This document shows, one piece after another, positions 51,230 through 60,600 of a stretch of DNA of 64,000 nt. The notes under the pieces are model-generated. The model saw only the letters and a list, made by a program, of their open reading frames with translations. It ran no database searches and was not told the DNA's origin. Numbering within the stretch: the first letter of the stretch is position 1; every line of letters begins with the position of its first letter. Origin of the DNA: Candidatus Caldatribacterium sp. (lineage in GTDB: Bacteria; Atribacterota; Atribacteria; Atribacterales; Caldatribacteriaceae); contig JANXBI010000063.1 in the NCBI GenBank assembly GCA_025060675.1, positions 1-64,000 on the forward strand. Reading direction: 5' to 3'. Made by a program: the position numbers and the translations under genes.

Positions 51230-51781
51230 ATGAATCGCGAAGAGGCTCTTACGTTCCTTGGAAGATACTTAAAAGCCAAGAATCTCATAAAACATAGTCT
51301 TGCCTGTGAGGCCATCATGAGGCGTCTTGCGGAACATTTCGGTGAAGATCCTGAAGAGTGGGCTATGGCTGGTCTCCTCCACGATATTGATTACGAATTA
51401 ACAAGAGAGCATCCGGAAGAACACGGCCTTCGTGGAGCCTACCTCCTTGAAGAGGCTGGTCTCTCGGAGGCGGTAGTTGCGGCTGTTCGGGCACATAATG
51501 AGATGACTGGGTATAAGCCTGTGAGAAACATCGAGAAGGCCCTCTGGGCTACGGATCCAACAAGTGGGTTCGTTGTGGCCTGTGTTCTCATTCATCCTGA
51601 GAGGAATATTCACAAAGTGGATGTTCCCTTTCTTCTTTCCCGCTTTAGAGAGAAGAGCTTCGCCCGTGGAGCAAATCGTGACCAAATTCGTTCTTGTGAG
51701 GGCATTGGTCTCTCTCTTGAGCAGTTTTTGGGAATCGCTCTTTTTGCCATGCAAGAGAGGGCTGAAGAGTTAGAGCTTTAG
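51230..51781 (+). CDS. HD-domain (HDIG) hydrolase
   Basis: A 183-residue HD-domain protein starting 2 bases after the previous stop. Metal ligands: LIKHSLACEAIM (His), LLHDIDYE (HD) and VRAHNEM (His). The HDIG subfamily hydrolyses phosphomonoesters or nucleotides; some members act on peptidyl or tRNA-linked nucleotides. The substrate is unknown. It is the last gene of the long co-directional run before the heat-shock promoter. Confidence 0.88.
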   Translation: MNREEALTFLGRYLKAKNLIKHSLACEAIMRRLAEHFGEDPEEWAMAGLLHDIDYELTREHPEEHGLRGAYLLEEAGLSEAVVAAVRAHNEMTGYKPVRNIEKALWATDPTSGFVVACVLIHPERNIHKVDVPFLLSRFREKSFARGANRDQIRSCEGIGLSLEQFLGIALFAMQERAEELEL

Positions 51782-51818
51782 CGAATATTTTCTTTTTTGG
51801 ACTCCGTTTTGACAATCC

Positions 51819-51847
51819 TTGACAAAAAGGACAGTCCTTCATATAAT
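51819..51847 (+). promoter_or_regulatory. Heat-shock operon promoter with internal palindrome
   Basis: Perfect consensus TTGACA (51819-51824), 17 bases, TATAAT (51842-51847). The spacer contains the 13-bp palindrome AAGGACAGTCCTT (51827-51839), ideally placed for a repressor. HspR, encoded in the operon, is the natural candidate, but the site does not match the actinobacterial HAIR sequence CTTGAGT-N7-ACTCAAG. Confidence 0.85.
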
Positions 51848-51887
51848 TTCTCATGAAAGGTCAAAGAAGGTAAAAGGGGGTGGAACT

Positions 51888-52316
51888 ATGGTTATCCCGC
51901 GATTCGACTTGTGGCGTGATATCGCTGATCTCCAGGAGCGTGTCGCTCGTCTTCTTGAGGAGACTTTTCCCACTCGTGAGCGACAGAGAGAGGTGTGGGT
52001 TCCTCCGGTCGATGTGATAGAAGGAGAGAAAGAAATCCTTCTTCTCTTCGACTTGCCTGGAGTGGAGCAGAAAGATATCGATATTAGCGTTTCAGGAGAT
52101 CAAATCACCGTGAAAGGGGAACGGAAGCCGCTTGACAGTGAAACTCGCTTCCTCCGTCAAGAGAGAGTCTTTGGACCTTTTTCGCGAACTTTTGCCCTTC
52201 GGATCCCTGTCGACATTGATAAGGTCACTGCAGTGTACCGAAATGGTGTCTTGGAAGTTCGTCTGCCTAAAGTTGAAGAAGGGAAAGCAAGAAAAGTTCC
52301 TATTCAGGAAGGGTGA
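51888..52316 (+). CDS. Small heat-shock protein (Hsp20), copy 2
   Basis: A 142-residue alpha-crystallin protein starting at ATG 51888 (site AAAAGGGGGTGG). Motifs: PPVDVIEGEKEILLLFDLPGV, GERKP, and AVYRNGVLEVRLPK. It is a holdase chaperone and the first gene of the HspR-type heat-shock operon. It is distinct from copy 1, which is paired with lon. Confidence 0.94.
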   Translation: MVIPRFDLWRDIADLQERVARLLEETFPTRERQREVWVPPVDVIEGEKEILLLFDLPGVEQKDIDISVSGDQITVKGERKPLDSETRFLRQERVFGPFSRTFALRIPVDIDKVTAVYRNGVLEVRLPKVEEGKARKVPIQEG

Positions 52317-52339
52317 GAGGGGAGAACTCCTCCCCTCTC
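52315..52339 (+). terminator. Hairpin after hsp20 (attenuating or stabilising)
   Basis: A 10-bp stem, gagaggggag (52315-52324) with ctcccctctc (52330-52339), and a 5-base loop. It overlaps the hsp20 stop and has no T-run, so it probably gives partial termination or mRNA protection, keeping Hsp20 expression above DnaJ and ClpC. Confidence 0.6.
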
Positions 52340-52357
52340 CCGTGAGGGGGTTGTAGT

Positions 52358-53410
52358 ATGGAGTTCAAAGACTACTATGCCATCCTTGGTGTACCGCGAA
52401 ATGCTGATGAGAAAGAAATAAAGAAAGCTTACCGTCGCTTGGCACGGAAGTACCATCCAGACCTTAACCCTGGTGATAAAGAGGCCGAGCGCAAGTTTAA
52501 AGAAATCAACGAAGCGTATGAGGTTCTGAGCGACCCTGAAAAGCGTAAGCGGTACGACGAACTTGGTGCAGCTTGGACAACGTACGGTCAAAGAGACACT
52601 GAAGCCTTCTGGCAAGATTTTTACCGCCGGTATGGTTCCTCAGCACAAACCTCTTCTCGTTTTGAGGCGGACTTTGAATTTGGTGACTTCAGTGATTTCT
52701 TCAAGATGTTTTTTGGTGATCTCCTGGGAGATCGAATCCGTTCTCGGAGAGCGACCACATTCCGTTTTTCTTCACCTCCAGGAGGTTTTGCTGCAACGGA
52801 AGAGCGGCAGGAACTTACTCAGGATGTAGAGATCTCTTTTGAGGAGAGTTTCCATGGTACGAGCCGGAACCTCCGAGTGGAATACGATGAAATCTGTTCA
52901 TTTTGTGGGGGAACGGGGAGAGAAGGAATGGGTGTACGATGTTCCTCTTGCGGAGGAGAAGGAGTGCAAAGAAGGAGTAAAACGGTAAGTGTAAGCATTC
53001 CTCCTGGTGTTAGTGATGGCGCAAAGCTTCGAGTGCCAAAAGTGGCTTCAGGACGGGATTTGTACCTCCATGTTCGTGTACGCCCGCACCCCTTTTTCAA
53101 GAGAGAGGGGGATGACGTCCTTTTAGATTTGCCGGTAACCTTTGCCGAGGCTGCTTTAGGGTCGGAAGTTGAGGTACCCACTTTAACTGGGAGAGTCCGC
53201 ATGAGAATTCCTCCGGAGACTCAAAATGGGACGGTATTTCGCTTGCGAGGATTAGGTTTCCCGAAGAGGGGAAATCAGGATCGAGGGGATCAGTTAGTCA
53301 AGATTCAAGTCATGGTTCCTCAAGGTCTCACTGAACGGGAAAGAGAACTCCTCCGAGAATTTGCTGCGCTTCGGAGAGAAAACCCCAGGAGGCATCTTCT
53401 CAGTGCGTGA
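52358..53410 (+). CDS. dnaJ: DnaJ-family chaperone with a half zinc finger
   Basis: A 350-residue J-protein. J domain at residues 1-70 with the HPD motif (KYHPDLN). The usual Gly/Phe linker is replaced by an acidic, Phe-rich stretch (EADFEFGDFSDFFKMFF). Only two CxxCxGxG units are present (C180-C183 and C195-C198) instead of four, so a single zinc centre at most. Two C-terminal beta domains follow (LPVTFAEAALGSEVEVPTLTG). It is intermediate between DnaJ and CbpA. dnaK and grpE are not in the window. Confidence 0.9.
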   Translation: MEFKDYYAILGVPRNADEKEIKKAYRRLARKYHPDLNPGDKEAERKFKEINEAYEVLSDPEKRKRYDELGAAWTTYGQRDTEAFWQDFYRRYGSSAQTSSRFEADFEFGDFSDFFKMFFGDLLGDRIRSRRATTFRFSSPPGGFAATEERQELTQDVEISFEESFHGTSRNLRVEYDEICSFCGGTGREGMGVRCSSCGGEGVQRRSKTVSVSIPPGVSDGAKLRVPKVASGRDLYLHVRVRPHPFFKREGDDVLLDLPVTFAEAALGSEVEVPTLTGRVRMRIPPETQNGTVFRLRGLGFPKRGNQDRGDQLVKIQVMVPQGLTERERELLREFAALRRENPRRHLLSA

Positions 53411-53424
53411 AGGAGGGTGCAAGA

Positions 53425-53745
53425 ATGAAACGGAAACTCTTACAAAATGCGGAGTACTTGACTATTGGAGTCGTAGCGGAGATGACTCAGGTGCATCCTC
53501 AGACGCTCCGCTATTACGAACGAGTTGGTCTTATCACCCCTAAACGAGGAAAGGGAAATGTACGTTTTTATACCCAAAGCGACGTTGAACGAATTCGGCG
53601 TATTAAGGTCCTCACTCAGGACATGGGGGTGAATCTTGCTGGGGTTGAAATCATACTGCGGTTGAGTGATCAACTCGAGAAGCTTCGACAGGAGAAAGAG
53701 GCACTCGAACACCAGAAAAAGGGGGATGAAGGAAATGCGGTTTGA
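53425..53745 (+). CDS. hspR: HspR-type MerR-family repressor
   Basis: A 106-residue protein starting at ATG 53425 behind AAGGAGGGTG. The MerR winged helix reads TIGVVAEMTQVHPQTLRYYERVGLITPKR, with FYTQSDVERIRRIKVLTQDMGVNLAGVEIIL as in HspR. HspR represses heat-shock operons, in actinobacteria with DnaK as co-repressor. Position between dnaJ and clpC matches the dnaK-grpE-dnaJ-hspR-clpB order of other phyla with the first two genes missing. Confidence 0.92.
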   Translation: MKRKLLQNAEYLTIGVVAEMTQVHPQTLRYYERVGLITPKRGKGNVRFYTQSDVERIRRIKVLTQDMGVNLAGVEIILRLSDQLEKLRQEKEALEHQKKGDEGNAV

Positions 53746-56167
53746 ACAGTTCACAGAGAAAGCAAAAGAAGCCATTGCGCTAGCACAAGACCTTCTCCTT
53801 GAGTATCACCATAATCAGCTCGATGTAGAGCACATCCTTCTCGCCCTTCTCAAACAGCCAGATGGTCTTGCCGTGCAGATTATTGAGCGATGTGGGGTGA
53901 GCGCTAAAGTCCTTGAACGAGAGCTTGAAGAAGCTCTCGAGAGGTATCCCAAGATTTACTATCAGGGATCTCAGGAAATGCAAATTTACATCACGCCTCG
54001 AGCAAAATCCGTCTTAAGTGGAGCAGAGGAGGAGGCAAAGCGCCTTAAAGACGAGTACGTTGGGGTAGAGCATCTTCTTATCGCTATTGTTCGGGAAGAA
54101 ACGGGGACAAGTTACCGAGTTCTCCGTTCTCACGGTATTGAGGTCGAAAAGGTTTACCGAGCACTTCGGGAAATCCGTGGGCATCGAAGGGTCGAGGATC
54201 CACATGCTGAGGGTAAATACATGGCTTTAGAACGATACGGAAGGGATCTCACTCGGCTCGCTCGCGAAGGAAAACTTGACCCGGTCATTGGACGGGAAGA
54301 AGAAATTCGTCGGGTTGTTCAAATCCTCAGTCGGAGAACCAAGAATAACCCTGTGCTCATAGGAGATCCCGGGGTTGGGAAGACAGCTATTGTTGAGGGC
54401 TTGGCTCAAAAGATCGTACGGGGGGAAGTTCCAGAAAATCTCAAGAATAAGCGAATAATAGCTCTTGACATGGGAGCACTTCTTGCCGGAGCAAAGTTCC
54501 GTGGAGAATTTGAGGAGCGCCTCAAAGCAGTGCTCGAAGAGGTTCAAAAATCAGAGGGCAAGATCATTCTCTTTATCGATGAGCTTCATACGGTTGTGGG
54601 AGCAGGGGCAGCTGAGGGGGCTATAGATGCGGCTAATCTCTTGAAGCCTGCTCTTGCTCGGGGAGAGCTCCGGTGTATCGGGGCTACGACGCTTGATGAG
54701 TACCGAAAGCACATTGAAAAAGACCCAGCACTTGAGCGAAGGTTCCAACCAGTATATGTGGGTGAGCCAAGCGTGGAAGAAACGAAGGAGATTCTCCGAG
54801 GTTTGCGGGATCGTTATGAAGCGCATCACAAAGTGAAGATTAGTGACGAAGCCATTTGCGCCGCTTGCGAGCTCGCCAGCAAATACATTACCGATCGATT
54901 TTTGCCGGATAAGGCTATTGACCTTATGGATGAAGCAGCAAGTAAGAAACGGATCGAGCTTGAGAGTGTTCCACAGGAGTTGCGAGAAATGGAAGAACGC
55001 TTGCAACAGTTGGCAAAGGAAGGAATGGCAGCCGTACAGGCTCAAGAGTATGAGAAAGCAGCTCGTCTTCGGGATGAAGCAGAGGCTCTACAGAAAAGGT
55101 ATCTTGAAGAAAAGGAAAAGTGGCTTAGGCAACGTTCGCTGAACGAAGTGGTTACGGAGGAGGATATTGCCGAAGTTGTTTCAAGTTGGACAGGCATTCC
55201 AGTAGCTAAACTGCTTGAGGAGGAACGCAAGAAACTCCTGAATATGGAAGAGGAACTGCACAAAAGAGTCGTTGACCAGGAAGAGGCTGTTCACGCAGTT
55301 GCAGAAGCTATTCGGCGTTCAAGAGCGGGTATATCCGAGGGACGGCGTCCCATTGGGTCTTTCCTCTTCCTCGGTCCTACTGGAGTAGGGAAGACCGAGC
55401 TTGCTAAGGCTTTGGCTGAGTTCCTTTTTGGGGATGAGGGTGCGCTTTTGCGTATCGATATGTCTGAGTACATGGAGAAGCACTCTGTTGCGCGGTTGAT
55501 TGGTGCACCTCCGGGTTACGTGGGCTACGAGGAAGGTGGACAACTCACTGAGGTTGTGCGTCGTAGGCCATACCAGGTTATCCTCTTCGATGAGGTGGAA
55601 AAAGCCCATCCTGATGTGTTCAACATATTCCTCCAAATTCTCGATGATGGCCGACTGACTGACGGACAAGGGAGGACTGTCGATTTCTCGAACACTGTTG
55701 TCATCATGACCTCTAATCTTGGAAGCCAGTACTTTCGCGGGGTAAATCCGGAAAGCAGAGAAGAGATTCAACGAGTGAAAGGGCGTGTTCTTGAAGAGGT
55801 ACATCGGTACTTCAGGCCGGAATTCGTGAACCGCATCGATGAAATTATTGTTTTCCATCCGCTGGGGAAGAAAGAAATTAAAGCAATTGTTAATCTACTA
55901 GTAGCTCGGTTGCGGAAGCGCCTAAAGGACCAAGATATGGATATCGTGCTTACTGAAGGGGCACAAGAATATCTTGCCGAGCAAGGGTACGATCCCGATT
56001 TTGGTGCTCGACCACTACGGCGGCTTATTCAGCGAGCCATAGAGAGTCCTCTCTCGGCTGAACTTATCCGCGGTACTTTCCGACCTGGTGACGTCATCGA
56101 AGTCTATCTTGACGATGGAGTCTTGAAACTCCGTCGTCTGGGGGCGAAGGAGGAAATCGAGGTATAG
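53735..56167 (+). CDS. clpC: ClpC-type AAA+ unfoldase
   Basis: An 810-residue Hsp100 protein starting at ATG 53735 (MRFEQFTEKAKEAI) and overlapping hspR by 11 bases. It has an N-terminal Clp repeat domain, a first AAA module with GDPGVGKTA, and a short middle domain with a UVR-like segment (QEYEKAARLRDEAEALQ). The second module has GPTGVGKTE and FDEVEKAHPDVF. The short middle domain and length favour ClpC over ClpB. It unfolds proteins for refolding or for ClpP degradation. No clpP is present nearby. Confidence 0.9.
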   Translation: MRFEQFTEKAKEAIALAQDLLLEYHHNQLDVEHILLALLKQPDGLAVQIIERCGVSAKVLERELEEALERYPKIYYQGSQEMQIYITPRAKSVLSGAEEEAKRLKDEYVGVEHLLIAIVREETGTSYRVLRSHGIEVEKVYRALREIRGHRRVEDPHAEGKYMALERYGRDLTRLAREGKLDPVIGREEEIRRVVQILSRRTKNNPVLIGDPGVGKTAIVEGLAQKIVRGEVPENLKNKRIIALDMGALLAGAKFRGEFEERLKAVLEEVQKSEGKIILFIDELHTVVGAGAAEGAIDAANLLKPALARGELRCIGATTLDEYRKHIEKDPALERRFQPVYVGEPSVEETKEILRGLRDRYEAHHKVKISDEAICAACELASKYITDRFLPDKAIDLMDEAASKKRIELESVPQELREMEERLQQLAKEGMAAVQAQEYEKAARLRDEAEALQKRYLEEKEKWLRQRSLNEVVTEEDIAEVVSSWTGIPVAKLLEEERKKLLNMEEELHKRVVDQEEAVHAVAEAIRRSRAGISEGRRPIGSFLFLGPTGVGKTELAKALAEFLFGDEGALLRIDMSEYMEKHSVARLIGAPPGYVGYEEGGQLTEVVRRRPYQVILFDEVEKAHPDVFNIFLQILDDGRLTDGQGRTVDFSNTVVIMTSNLGSQYFRGVNPESREEIQRVKGRVLEEVHRYFRPEFVNRIDEIIVFHPLGKKEIKAIVNLLVARLRKRLKDQDMDIVLTEGAQEYLAEQGYDPDFGARPLRRLIQRAIESPLSAELIRGTFRPGDVIEVYLDDGVLKLRRLGAKEEIEV

Positions 56168-56197
56168 TAGGACTCTCTCCGAAGCTTGGCTTTCCTG

Positions 56198-56226
56198 TTG
56201 AGTCGTTCCCTGCCTTAGTTTATAAT
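56198..56226 (+). promoter_or_regulatory. Promoter of the hydrogenase cluster
   Basis: TTGAGT (56198-56203), 17 bases, TATAAT (56221-56226). Predicted start near 56233, giving a 27-base leader before ATG 56260. No operator-like repeat is evident. Confidence 0.8.
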
Positions 56227-56259
56227 ATGAAAAAATGCACTTTTGTAGGAGGAGAAACG

Positions 56260-56745
56260 ATGGTGCAGACGCTAGCAGCGCATAGTTCCAAGGAGCAGGA
56301 AGAGCTTCTTGAGCAGGTTCTTGAGAGTTTTCGGGGAAAACCTGGAGCGCTTATCCAAGCGTTGCATAGTGTCCAGAACCTCCTTGGGTACCTTCCTCCT
56401 TGGGCGCTGAAAAAAGTTTCGAGAGCTCTTGATGTCCCGCTAAGCGAGGTATACGGGGTGGTGACGTTCTACCACTTCTTCTCTATGAAGCCTCGTGGAA
56501 AGCATGTCATTCAAGTATGTTTGGGGACAGCGTGTTACGTTCGTGGTGGACAAGAGATCCTCGAACGCCTCCGGAAAGAATTGCAGGTAGATATTGGGGG
56601 TGTGACACCGGACGGTCTTTTCTCTCTTGAGGTTATGCGGTGTGCCGGTGCATGCGGTCTTGCGCCAGTGATGCGTGTGGATAACGATATCCACAAGCGT
56701 GTAAACCCTTCGCACGTTTTGGAGATTCTCAAGAACTACGCATAG
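56260..56745 (+). CDS. NuoE-like [2Fe-2S] subunit, copy 1
   Basis: A 161-residue thioredoxin-like ferredoxin of the NuoE/HndA family starting at ATG 56260 (site GGAGGAG). Cluster ligands: CLGTACYVRGG and CAGACGLAPV. The helical N-terminus has LIQALHSVQNLLGYLPPWAL and YGVVTFYHFF. It passes electrons between a NuoF-type flavoprotein and partner clusters. As the first gene of the cluster it probably pairs with the NuoF-GltD fusion at 57684. Confidence 0.93.
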   Translation: MVQTLAAHSSKEQEELLEQVLESFRGKPGALIQALHSVQNLLGYLPPWALKKVSRALDVPLSEVYGVVTFYHFFSMKPRGKHVIQVCLGTACYVRGGQEILERLRKELQVDIGGVTPDGLFSLEVMRCAGACGLAPVMRVDNDIHKRVNPSHVLEILKNYA

Positions 56746-56752
56746 AGTCTCT

Positions 56753-57301
56753 GTGAAAGAACTTGCGTTGCATATTCTTGACCTTGTGGAGAATGCCCTG
56801 CGAGCGGGGGCAAAGAAAATTGTAATTGCGATTCGCGAAAGTTCTCAAGAGGACCTTCTTGAGGTTGTTGTTGAAGATAATGGAATAGGAATGGATGAGG
56901 AGACGAAGCAACGTGCTCTTGATCCTTTCTTCTCAACGAAGGGAAAGAGAATCGGCATTGGTCTCCCTCTCGTTGCCCAGCTTGCTGCGCAGTGTGGTGG
57001 AAAAGTTGAGATTACTTCGGAGAAGGGGAAGGGAACTAAGGTACGAGTGATGTTCCGCAGAAGTCACATCGATCTTCCTCCCCTTGGAGATGTTGCAGAA
57101 ACCCTCTTTGTCCTTCTTGCTTCGCATCCCGAGGTCGAGTTTGTGTTTTCCCACGAAGTGGATGGGTGTGTCTGGTCTTTCAACAGCCGTGAGCTTTTCA
57201 AGGAACTGGGTATCGAAGGAGGCCAAGGTGTGCTTTTCGTCCCCTTGCGGGATTGGATTGCCCATCAAGAAAGCTTGCTGAGGGAGGGAAAAGGAACGTG
57301 A
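56753..57301 (+). CDS. Histidine-kinase-like ATPase of hydrogenase clusters
   Basis: A 182-residue protein with a GTG start at 56753. Residues 1-105 are a GHKL ATPase fold: DLVENALRAGAKKI (N box), DNGIGMDEETK (G1), GIGLPLVAQLAAQCGGKVEITSEKGKGTKVRV (G2). There is no His-phosphoacceptor helix or receiver partner. The C-terminal 75 residues are unassigned. Orphan ATPases of this kind accompany HydABC-type genes in Thermotoga-like anaerobes; the role is unknown. Confidence 0.85.
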   Translation: MKELALHILDLVENALRAGAKKIVIAIRESSQEDLLEVVVEDNGIGMDEETKQRALDPFFSTKGKRIGIGLPLVAQLAAQCGGKVEITSEKGKGTKVRVMFRRSHIDLPPLGDVAETLFVLLASHPEVEFVFSHEVDGCVWSFNSRELFKELGIEGGQGVLFVPLRDWIAHQESLLREGKGT

Positions 57302-57666
57302 AAATCACAAGTATTGAGGACCTCAAAAGGATTAAGGAGGAAGCACAAAAGAGAGCCCTCTTACGGGAGGGAAAGGCAGAATACAAGGTGACCGTTCACA
57401 TGGGGACGTGTGGCATTGCTGCTGGAGCACGACAGGTTATGGCAGCGCTCCTTGATGAGGTTGCCAAGAGAAATCTTACGAACGTTCTGGTCACACAGGC
57501 AGGATGTATCGGGCTCTGTGACAGAGAACCCCTTGTGAGTGTAGAGAGGGGAACAGAACGAGTCCTTTATGGGGACCTTACTCCCGAGAAGGCTCGCCAA
57601 ATCGTGGCCTCACATCTTGTGAATGGACAAATCATCGGTGAATGGGTTGTTCACACTGAGCGGTGA
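57298..57666 (+). CDS. Thioredoxin-like [2Fe-2S] ferredoxin
   Basis: A 122-residue protein with a GTG start at 57298, overlapping the ATPase gene by 4 bases. The cluster-binding Cys appear as GTCGIAAGARQ and AGCIGLCDREPL, the pattern of HydB N-terminal and stand-alone thioredoxin-like ferredoxins. It probably shuttles electrons within the NuoE/NuoF-type complex. Confidence 0.88.
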   Translation: MKITSIEDLKRIKEEAQKRALLREGKAEYKVTVHMGTCGIAAGARQVMAALLDEVAKRNLTNVLVTQAGCIGLCDREPLVSVERGTERVLYGDLTPEKARQIVASHLVNGQIIGEWVVHTER

Positions 57667-57683
57667 TTTCGGGAGGAAAGAGC

Positions 57684-60600
57684 ATGATAAGTTTTGAACG
57701 AAGTCAGATACTGCTTTGTGCCGGAGCAGCGTGCATTTCTTCGGGTGCTTTCAGGGTTAAAGAAGCACTCCTCAGGGAGATGCAAAAGAACGGCCTTGAG
57801 GGGGAAGTACGACTTGTTGAGACTGGTTGTGTTGGCCCATGTAATCTTGGTCCCTTAGCTATCGTCTATCCTGAGGGGGTGTTTTACCAAAAGCTTTCCC
57901 CAGAAGACGCCGAGGAAATCGTAAGAGAACACCTCTTGAAAGGGCGAATAGTCGAGCGGCTTTTGTATCAGCCACCCCAGGAAGAACGAAAAAAATTCCT
58001 TCGGGAAATTGCTTTTTTCGGGAAGCAAAAGAAGATTGCTCTCCGGAACTGTGGTCTCATCGACCCTCTGAACATTGAAGAATACATCGCCAGAGATGGG
58101 TACATGGCCCTCGCTAAGGTGCTCACCGAAATGACCCCCGATGACGTTATCGAAGTGGTAAAACGGTCTGGTCTTCGCGGGCGAGGTGGAGCAGGATTCC
58201 CTACAGGTTTGAAGTGGGAATTCACGAGGAAGGCTAAAGGCGTGCGAAAGTACGTTATCTGTAATGCTGACGAAGGTGACCCTGGGGCCTTCATGGATCG
58301 GAGTATTCTTGAGGGTGATCCCCATTCAGTTCTTGAAGCTATGGCCATTGCAGGGTACGCGGTGGGAGCGAACGAAGGGTATATTTATGTCCGAGCCGAG
58401 TATCCTCTTGCCGTAGAGCGTTTACAACATGCCATTGAGCAAGCTCGTGAATATGGCCTTTTGGGAAAAGACATCCTTGGTACAGACTTTTCGTTCGACA
58501 TTGAAATCCGTATAGGTGCGGGGGCCTTTGTCTGTGGAGAAGAAACCGCCCTCATTGCCTCTGTTGAGGGAAAGCGTGGGATGCCTCGTCCCAAACCTCC
58601 GTTCCCCGCGCAGCAAGGCCTTTGGGGACAACCTACAGTCATTAACAACGTTGAAACATATGCTAACATCCCTCCCATTATCCTTAATGGTCCAGAGTGG
58701 TTCCGAAGTATTGGGACCGAAAATAGCAAAGGAACAAAAGTTTTCGCCCTGGCTGGTGACGTTGTCAACACCGGTCTTGTTGAAGTTCCAATGGGTATAA
58801 CTCTTGGCGAAATAGTATACGATCTTGGTGGAGGAATACGCGACGGAAAGAGACTAAAAGCCGTACAAATTGGTGGTCCTTCTGGTGGTTGCATCCCTGT
58901 AGAACATCTGAACGTGCAAATCGATTACGACTCTTTGAAGGAGCTTGGAGCTATTATGGGGTCTGGCGGACTCATTGTGATGGACGAAGATACCTGCATG
59001 GTGGACCTAGCCCGCTTTTTCCTTGAATTCGTCCAGGATGAGTCCTGTGGGAAGTGTACACCTTGTCGTATTGGGACGAAGAGAATGCTGGAGATTTTGG
59101 AGCGTATCGTAGCTGGAGAGGGGAAAGAAGGGGATATCGAGCTCCTTGAAGATCTTGCCGAACAGATTAAGTCTACAGCTCTTTGTGGACTTGGGCAAAC
59201 AGCTCCAAATCCTGTCCTCAGCACACTCCGATACTTTCGCGAAGAGTATGAGGCTCATATCCGCGAGAAACGCTGTCCTGCCGTGGTGTGTCGAGCCCTT
59301 TTCCGTGCTCCATGCCAGCATGCTTGTCCTTTAGGGATTGATATTCCAGCATACGTAGCTCTGGCGAAAGAAGGTGACTACATTAGAGCGCTTGAGGTCA
59401 TTCGAGAGGACAATCCTCTCCCTTCGGTATGTGGTCGAGTTTGCCACAGACCTTGTGAAGCAAAGTGCCGGAGAGGACAACTTGATGAGCCTGTGGCCAT
59501 CGATGATATCAAGCGATTTGTAGCAGACTACGCTCGGAAAAATCGCATTGCTCTTCCAGTTGTCCTTGAAAGAAAAAGGGATGCTTCTGTTGCTGTGGTT
59601 GGTTCTGGTCCTGCAGGCCTCACCTGTGCGTATTATCTTGCTCGCTTCGGATACGATGTGACTGTGTTTGAAGCCCTTCCCATACCCGGTGGTATGCTTG
59701 CTGTAGGTATTCCTCCCTATCGTCTTCCTCGAGAGGCATTAGAGTATGATCTTGCCCAAATAAAAGCTTCAGGAGTACGTATTGAGTGCAACAAAGCCTT
59801 AGGGAGGGACTTTACGTTATCGGAGCTCCGGCAGAAGTTTGACGCTGTTTTCCTTGGCATTGGGGCCTGGAAAAATGTTCCTCTTGGCGTCCTTGGGGAA
59901 GATCTCGATGGGGTTGTACCTGCTTTGGAATTTCTGAAACGTGTCAATCTTGGCGAAGAAGTCCCGAAACCAAGAAAAGCCGTTGTTATAGGAGGAGGCA
60001 ATGCAGCAATGGATGCGGCGAGGACTCTCCTTCGGCTTGGCGCAGAAGTTCATGTGGCATACCGTCGCACAAGGGGGGAGATGCCTGCTATCCCTGAGGA
60101 GATAGAGGATGCGGAGAAAGAGGGAGTTGTTTTCCATTTCCTCGTTGCTCCTTTAGAGATAGTTGGAGAGAATGGCAAAGTGAAAGGAGTACGTTTTCAG
60201 AGAATGCGTCTTGGAGCATTTGATCGAAGTGGTCGAAGGAGGCCTGTTCCCGTCGAGGGGGCGGAATTCTTCCTCGACTGCGACCTTGTGGTAAGTGCAG
60301 TAGGCCAAAAACCCGATCTTACGGGCATTGCTGAGGGGATTGAGCTCGACGCTTGGGGGAATATTAAAGTTGACCGATATACCCTCTCCACTACTCTTGA
60401 TGGGGTTTTCGCTGGAGGAGACGCTATAGGACAGGAAGCTACAGTTGTGCACGCTATGGCGCTTGGGAAGAAGGCGGCTCACAGTATTCATGAATACCTT
60501 CGCAAGAAGAAGGGGGAGGAAGCAGAGATCGTCGTCCGTTTGGAGCGACCAAAGGTGATTGAGGAGCCCCCAGTGCTTGAGGAAATTCCGAGAGTTTGCC

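Noticed and set aside
51800..51850. HAIR (HspR) or CIRCE (HrcA) operator in the heat-shock promoter
   Set aside because: Neither CTTGAGT-N7-ACTCAAG nor the CIRCE inverted repeat (TTAGCACTC-N9-GAGTGCTAA) is present; only a different 13-bp palindrome is seen.
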